Assembly: GCA_021825585.1 (NCBI GenBank)
Contig: JAKAGT010000032.1
Coordinates: 1-46,227, forward strand
Reading direction: 5' to 3'
Length of the DNA: 46,227 nucleotides
From: Bacteroidota bacterium
GTDB lineage: Bacteria > Bacteroidota > Ignavibacteria > Kryptoniales > JAKASW01
The notes below the pieces were generated by a model. It saw only the letters and a list, made by a program, of their open reading frames with translations. It was not told where the DNA came from and did not search any database. Of the stretch, positions 42,631 to 46,227 are shown piece after piece. The position numbers and the translations under genes are program-made. Position 1 is the first letter of the stretch. Every line of letters starts with the position of its first letter.

Positions 42631-43027
42631 TGTAACCTCCATTGTTCAGCTGAAAATTGTCAGAAGTTTCATATTGATTCAGCGGCTTGCATGCGCAATC
42701 GAGAGCACGGTCTCGTTCAGCTATCACGGCCTCATTCAATTGAAACGGCCCATGAAACTCGCTTAAGCCTAACGACCTGCGCGATTCCTCGAGAAGCCGG
42801 TTCCGTTCGACAATTATTCTTTCGAGTTGAATCTCGAATGTGATCATGCAAAGGCCGGTGTGGAAATAGTAGGTTTCGCCCTCAAACTCAAGTTGGAGTT
42901 CGGGATTGGCTTGCATTCCACAGATAGCACATCTTTTCTTGAAAGGAAACTGGAAAGCGGAGTCCGGAGACAGATCTTCAGTGTTCTGCTTTTCGTTCTT
43001 CGATTCTATTTCGTCCATGATATCCAT
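42623..43027 (-). CDS. YHS/TRASH-like protein with Cys tail
   Basis: The 134-aa protein has a YHS-related segment RCAICGMQANPELQLEFEGE followed by TYYFHTGLCMITFE, a helical middle (QLERIIVERNRLLEESRRSL) and CACKPLN. It is a likely cytosolic metal-binding protein. The start is uncertain: ATG at 43027 has only a weak purine run, and a TTG ten codons earlier is also possible. Confidence 0.65.
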   Translation of the reverse strand: MDIMDEIESKNEKQNTEDLSPDSAFQFPFKKRCAICGMQANPELQLEFEGETYYFHTGLCMITFEIQLERIIVERNRLLEESRRSLGLSEFHGPFQLNEAVIAERDRALDCACKPLNQYETSDNFQLNNGGYND

Positions 43028-43077
43028 TTTCTTTTCACTCTTTACTGTTGAGTTCAATTGTCACTCTTAACGTCAGT

Positions 43078-43350
43078 TCATGCCTGTGTATCGTGAGCAG
43101 ACCGGGAGAACAGGTTATAGAGGGGGATAAACACATAGCTCACATAGAACCCGTAAAGGAATGACTCGAAGAATCCTAGGGAGAATGTCCTCCAGCTTAA
43201 CCACGAAAAGCCCGGGAGAAACCCCTGCCAAAAAGGATACATATGCCATTCCTTCGGAAAAATCAAATCCCACAGAACGCATAGGACGAACGAAATAGCT
43301 AAGAAGCTTCCGAGCGCCCAAGCGACAGGACGAGGTCTAATCTTTTTCAT
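43078..43350 (-). CDS. DUF5676-like two-TM membrane protein
   Basis: The 90-aa protein is basic at the start (MKKIRPRPVAWALGSFLAIS). It has two TM segments and the family-like LIFPKEWHMYPFWQGFLPGF ... GFYVSYVFIPLYNLF. These proteins are common in copper-efflux clusters; role unknown. Confidence 0.8.
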   Translation of the reverse strand: MKKIRPRPVAWALGSFLAISFVLCVLWDLIFPKEWHMYPFWQGFLPGFSWLSWRTFSLGFFESFLYGFYVSYVFIPLYNLFSRSAHDTQA

Positions 43351-43531
43351 GTCTTAATTCTCCTTTCTTAAGAAAATGTCACTTGTCGTCATTCATTGTC
43401 CTCAACGAGAGCAGCCTGTCCCGGCGAGCCGGAGGCGGAACGGAAAGGCGAAGTATGTTTTTCATCGGACCGTTCCATCTGCGCCTGAAGCGCATCTCCG
43501 ACCGGCGAGCAGGGGACAGACAACAGCTTGC

Positions 43532-43762
43532 TCAGCAGCATCCGTGTCCACCACCGTGGTGTCCATGGCTTGATGTTGGGCCGGATTCTGCAGCCTTCCC
43601 AGCGTACTTGGCAGGGTCCGCCTGGAAACGAGCCTTACAGTCTTCCGATGCGACGAAGTAAGTCTGGCCATTATACTCAACTTTCCTGGCCGATCTTTCG
43701 TCGATTTCCATTCCACAAACTGGGCATTTTCCCGCTGAGCGGGATTTCACTTCGTTCAACAT
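43532..43762 (-). CDS. YHS-domain protein with His/Cys tail
   Basis: The 76-aa protein: leader MLNEVKSRSAG, YHS domain (KCPVCGMEI ... YFVASEDCKARFQADP) and tail SHGHHGGGHGCC. GAGG lies 8 nt before the ATG at 43762. The leader is encoded by the palindrome ATCCCGCTCAGCGGGA-type sequence. The SEDC form of the second Cys pair differs from the SxxC of its paralogue at 41405. Confidence 0.85.
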   Translation of the reverse strand: MLNEVKSRSAGKCPVCGMEIDERSARKVEYNGQTYFVASEDCKARFQADPAKYAGKAAESGPTSSHGHHGGGHGCC

Positions 43763-43900
43763 TTTATAAACCTCACTTTTTTGTTTGTTCACTCTCCATG
43801 ACGCTGCATGTCGAAGGCGGTTACAGTAAATGAAAAGGAGACGGCAGACAGAAAAAAGGAGAAAGGGAACGGGCTTCCTGCCTCCGGTGTCCGGCTTCCG

Positions 43901-44428
43901 TCATTTCTTGCATGAGCAATCCAGACAATGGTGTTGCGCGCACATTCGGCACGTTTCCTCGAGACGCTTGCGAAGTGCCAGTCTCGCACGATGGGACCTC
44001 ACCTTGAGATTGTTACGGGAAATTCCAAGACGAGCGGACACCACTTCAGCGTCCTCTCCGTCTATGTCAATTGCTTTCACTACATCGGCATACTCCGGTT
44101 TCAAAGTGGGAATAAGCTCGCTCATACATCCGCAGATTTCTTCTTGTTCTTCGGGTCCGACGGCAACATCGGCGTCGGCAGAGTAATTAATCCTGCGGTT
44201 CAGCTCAACTGCTTTGCGCCTGTATGCGTCGATTATTGCGTTCTGCAAAACCCGGTAGAACCATCGCACGAGCTCCTCGTCATCTTTAATCTGAGGTGCT
44301 GAGCGGATCGCTTTAAGAAAGGAATCCTGGAGGATATCCTCAGCAAGGTCCGGGTCGGTAATCCTCTTGCGGATGTAACCTAAAAATTTCGCGCGGCTGG
44401 TGACCAGTTGTTCTTCGACAGTTGTCAT
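43901..44428 (-). CDS. ECF sigma factor with Cys-rich C-terminus
   Basis: The 175-aa protein has sigma region 2 (GYIRKRITDPDLAEDILQDS; FYRVLQNAIIDAYRR) and region 4 (EDAEVVSARLGISRNNLKVR). It ends ETCRMCAQHHCLDCSC. Such C-terminal Cys-rich domains in CorE-like ECF factors bind metal and control the factor directly, without an anti-sigma. No anti-sigma gene is adjacent. It is the only regulator in the copper island and probably activates it. GGAG lies 9 nt upstream of the chosen ATG. Confidence 0.88.
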   Translation of the reverse strand: MTTVEEQLVTSRAKFLGYIRKRITDPDLAEDILQDSFLKAIRSAPQIKDDEELVRWFYRVLQNAIIDAYRRKAVELNRRINYSADADVAVGPEEQEEICGCMSELIPTLKPEYADVVKAIDIDGEDAEVVSARLGISRNNLKVRSHRARLALRKRLEETCRMCAQHHCLDCSCKK

Positions 44429-44444
44429 GGCGATTATCTCCTCA

Positions 44445-44750
44445 TTATTTCTTCCATTTCTCGACTTTGTCGCCTCTGACTGGATTTCCTCTGAGCACAA
44501 CAGCCACGGAAGAATTGTCGCCGAGGACCTTCTCCACCTTCACTTTGCCCGCGAGAACGGCTCGTTTCTCATTTACCGCATAAAGCTGGAGCACATCGCC
44601 GGCCTGAATCCCGTTTGCCGAGCCGACATCAATGAAGACTTTACTATCTGTTCGTCCCGTAATGTAGCCTCTCGTGACCAACGACTCCGAACATCCGACT
44701 ACCACTATGATCAAAAGTATCACAGCGATTCCCGATATGATCGTTCTCAT
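44445..44750 (-). CDS. Small lipoprotein, 101 aa
   Basis: A lipobox VVVGC (Cys20) follows a hydrophobic leader. The mature part is beta-rich (GYITGRTDSKVFIDVGSANG; GDVLQLYAVNEKRAVLAGKV), like FlgT-type small beta domains. It is probably an outer-membrane or periplasmic lipoprotein. It lies 16 nt upstream of the ECF gene and 25 nt after the exported protein. Confidence 0.7.
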   Translation of the reverse strand: MRTIISGIAVILLIIVVVGCSESLVTRGYITGRTDSKVFIDVGSANGIQAGDVLQLYAVNEKRAVLAGKVKVEKVLGDNSSVAVVLRGNPVRGDKVEKWKK

Positions 44751-44775
44751 GATATTTCTCCTTTCATACTGGACT

Positions 44776-45348
44776 TCACCGAATTGCTACTGCCAATCGT
44801 AGGCTTGCGCTTCGCTCTTTTGGATCAAACCCGACAGAGATTTTTTCAGCGGCACGCTGGACCGAATAACCAGCATCGAAGGCAGCAACTAACTTCACCA
44901 ATACATAGCTTCCAACAAGAACGTAAAAAGTATTGCGCTCGCCCGTAGACCAACTTCTGTAGTAGCCAGGATCTCCTGCGTACGGATAGTGGTAATCCAT
45001 ATGGTTCCAATTTTGGGACAACAGCACCATTGCAGGGATGAACAGCCCCAGTTCCGCAGTAGTGTAAATGATTCCTCTCTGCCAATTCCCAGCGTAGAAT
45101 CCACCGAAATCAAATGGCAAGGGCTGAATTGATAGAAGCGCGGCAGTGCCGGGATCCTTCCTGCCACTCGACCACATGCCAAAGTGATGCATACCATCCA
45201 TGTGTCTTCCTGTCATATCTCCCGTGGAATCAATATTTGCCGCCGTGGCAGTGCTGTCATTATGGTGCATCATCTCCTGTGCATGAACTGCACCGGATGA
45301 CATTACAAGTACAATCACGATCGTAAGCGTAAAAGGCATCTTTTTCAT
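44776..45348 (-). CDS. Exported His/Met-rich N-terminus membrane protein
   Basis: The 190-aa protein has a signal peptide (to about 23, AVHAQ). A Met/His-rich stretch follows (EMMHHNDSTATAANI; TGRHMDGMHHFGMW). A DUF5683-like C-terminal part comes next, with two hydrophobic segments (ELGLFIPAMVLLSQ; FYVLVGSYVLVKLVAAFDAG) and a basic strand end. AGGAGG lies 5 nt upstream. Role unknown; the metal-binding N-terminus fits the island. Confidence 0.7.
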   Translation of the reverse strand: MKKMPFTLTIVIVLVMSSGAVHAQEMMHHNDSTATAANIDSTGDMTGRHMDGMHHFGMWSSGRKDPGTAALLSIQPLPFDFGGFYAGNWQRGIIYTTAELGLFIPAMVLLSQNWNHMDYHYPYAGDPGYYRSWSTGERNTFYVLVGSYVLVKLVAAFDAGYSVQRAAEKISVGFDPKERSASLRLAVAIR

Positions 45349-45367
45349 GATACCTCCTTTTATTCAT

Positions 45368-45949
45368 TCAATGTTTATGATTTAAGTTCTTATGACCCTC
45401 AACCGACGGAGCCTTCAAGGAATCTCCATAAGCATGTTTTCCTTTTGCGATAGTTGAATCGCTCTGTTGGGTCTTGCTCTCGCCGCTTGATTGCGAATTA
45501 TCCATGTTCATTGAGCCGTTGTCTATCATTCCGCCGTTCACAAGCGCAGTACCGACTCCGTAGTTATAGACTAATTCTCCGCCATAAATAGCGCCGACAA
45601 TCATTATTCCTGCGGCTACGATCGTCACAATCAATCTCAGCACACGAAGTTTGTGCTTGAAAAAGATTATCCATAAAGCGATAAAAACGGTTATTCCTCC
45701 TGCCGTCAATTGGAGTGTTTCATGAGTCTCCATCAACTCATGGGCCTGATCAGGATGGGGTACTGTGTGCGCCGCAATCCAGCCTGTAGTCGCCGCGGCG
45801 ATAAAGGCAATTGCCGCCAATACCAAAAGTACTGCGGCAAAAGAATTGTATAACTCTTTCTTGAAGATGATATATCCAATTTCAAACAGAAGTCCCAGCA
45901 GCAAAAGGACTATCGGGAAATGGACGAACAATGGATGTATGTTTTGCAT
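45368..45949 (-). CDS. DUF2231-like membrane protein
   Basis: The 193-aa protein starts MQNIHPLFVHFPIVLLLLG, the DUF2231 signature, and has four TM helices with HETLQLTAGG. It ends in a Met/Ser/His-rich tail (GSMNMDNSQSSGE; GHKNLNHKH). The ribosome site GGAGG is formed by the last codons of the RND gene, whose stop is one base before the ATG. It may bind haem or metal in the inner membrane; unproven. Confidence 0.85.
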   Translation of the reverse strand: MQNIHPLFVHFPIVLLLLGLLFEIGYIIFKKELYNSFAAVLLVLAAIAFIAAATTGWIAAHTVPHPDQAHELMETHETLQLTAGGITVFIALWIIFFKHKLRVLRLIVTIVAAGIMIVGAIYGGELVYNYGVGTALVNGGMIDNGSMNMDNSQSSGESKTQQSDSTIAKGKHAYGDSLKAPSVEGHKNLNHKH

Positions 45950-45950
45950 T

Positions 45951-46227
45951 TTACTTTCCTCCTCCGACGGATGCATCTGAAATCTGCGATTGCTGTTTCA
46001 GCTCTCTGCCTCTCCACAGGTAATAAATCACCGGATACACCATGAGCTCGAGCAGCACGCTCGTGATGATGCCGCCGACCATCGGGGCAGCGATCCTCTT
46101 CATCACGTCCGCGCCAGTCCCTGTCGCCCACATGATCGGCAAGAGTCCGGCAAGGATCGCGGAAGCTGTCATCATCTTCGGGCGTACTCTTCTGACGGCG
46201 CCCTCGTGGATGGCTTCCTTCAGATGC
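45951..46227 (-). CDS. CusA/CzcA-type heavy-metal RND pump, C-terminal end (partial)
   Basis: The frame continues past the window edge. It reads [73 protein letters not shown], which is the conserved C-terminus of tripartite Cu/Ag or Co/Zn/Cd efflux pumps. Cu/Ag specificity is inferred from the downstream genes. The periplasmic adaptor and outer-membrane factor would lie outside the window. Confidence 0.95.
   Translation of the reverse strand, partial: HLKEAIHEGAVRRVRPKMMTASAILAGLLPIMWATGTGADVMKRIAAPMVGGIITSVLLELMVYPVIYYLWRGRELKQQSQISDASVGGGK

Overview
The window looks like a chromosomal contig from a bacterium of the Bacteroidota/Ignavibacteriota (FCB) group. One secreted protein (30209-31591) ends in a 'SLSQNYPNPFNPTT...' type A C-terminal sorting domain, typical of type IX secretion. 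Intergenic DNA is littered with short palindromes. Nearly every gene is on the minus strand, so gene order runs from high to low coordinates. All calls rest on reading translations and motifs; no database search was run.

Layout: (A) 1-3000 is accessory DNA: a twice-truncated cas10/csm1 remnant and four small unidentified genes, one with a LuxR/sigma-4-like HTH. (B) 3005-4897 is a 1.9-kb palindrome-packed stretch with no credible gene. (C) 4898-27258 is a fluoride-response island of about 22 kb, read from three fluoride (crcB-motif) riboswitches in tandem. Each has an aptamer with the GGNGATGGAGTTCGCC core followed by a terminator whose 5' arm overlaps the aptamer 3' end, the layout of a fluoride-ON switch. 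Riboswitch 3 (with a clear sigma70 promoter) precedes a dynamin-like GTPase. Riboswitch 2 precedes five genes for small Cys-rich or unknown proteins. Riboswitch 1 precedes crcB and an apparent 17-gene run to enolase: crcB, DUF190, a six-gene energy-converting-hydrogenase-related (Ehr-like) membrane complex without metal-site cysteines, PAP2 phosphatase, MFS transporter, a compact MetK-like protein lacking its central domain, inorganic pyrophosphatase, metallophosphoesterase, a second DUF190, HAD acid phosphatase, two MutS-like ATPases and enolase. Enolase and pyrophosphatase are classic fluoride-inhibited Mg enzymes, so the run reads as export (CrcB) plus replacement or protection of fluoride-sensitive phosphoryl chemistry, plus an ion-translocating membrane complex.

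(D) 27325-30137 is a junction: an AbiEii-type toxin fragment, an IS1634-like element, and the C-terminal remnant of a CopB-like outer-membrane barrel. The IS transposase is broken by two 46-49 bp double-hairpin insertions. (E) 30209-46227 is a copper/silver-type resistance island: a CusA-like RND pump (cut by the window edge), DUF2231, a Cys-tailed ECF sigma factor, three YHS/TRASH-type proteins, two cupredoxin-fold proteins, a PII-like protein, small membrane proteins, CopA with an N-terminal YHS domain, Met-rich exported proteins, outer-membrane barrels, and a monohaem outer-membrane protein with an apparent frameshift.

Most striking: the three-riboswitch fluoride regulon with unexpected members, the compact MetK, the hydrogenase-like complex without metal ligands, and a family of mobile palindromes that interrupt genes and also supply start codons and N-terminal leaders to several copper genes.
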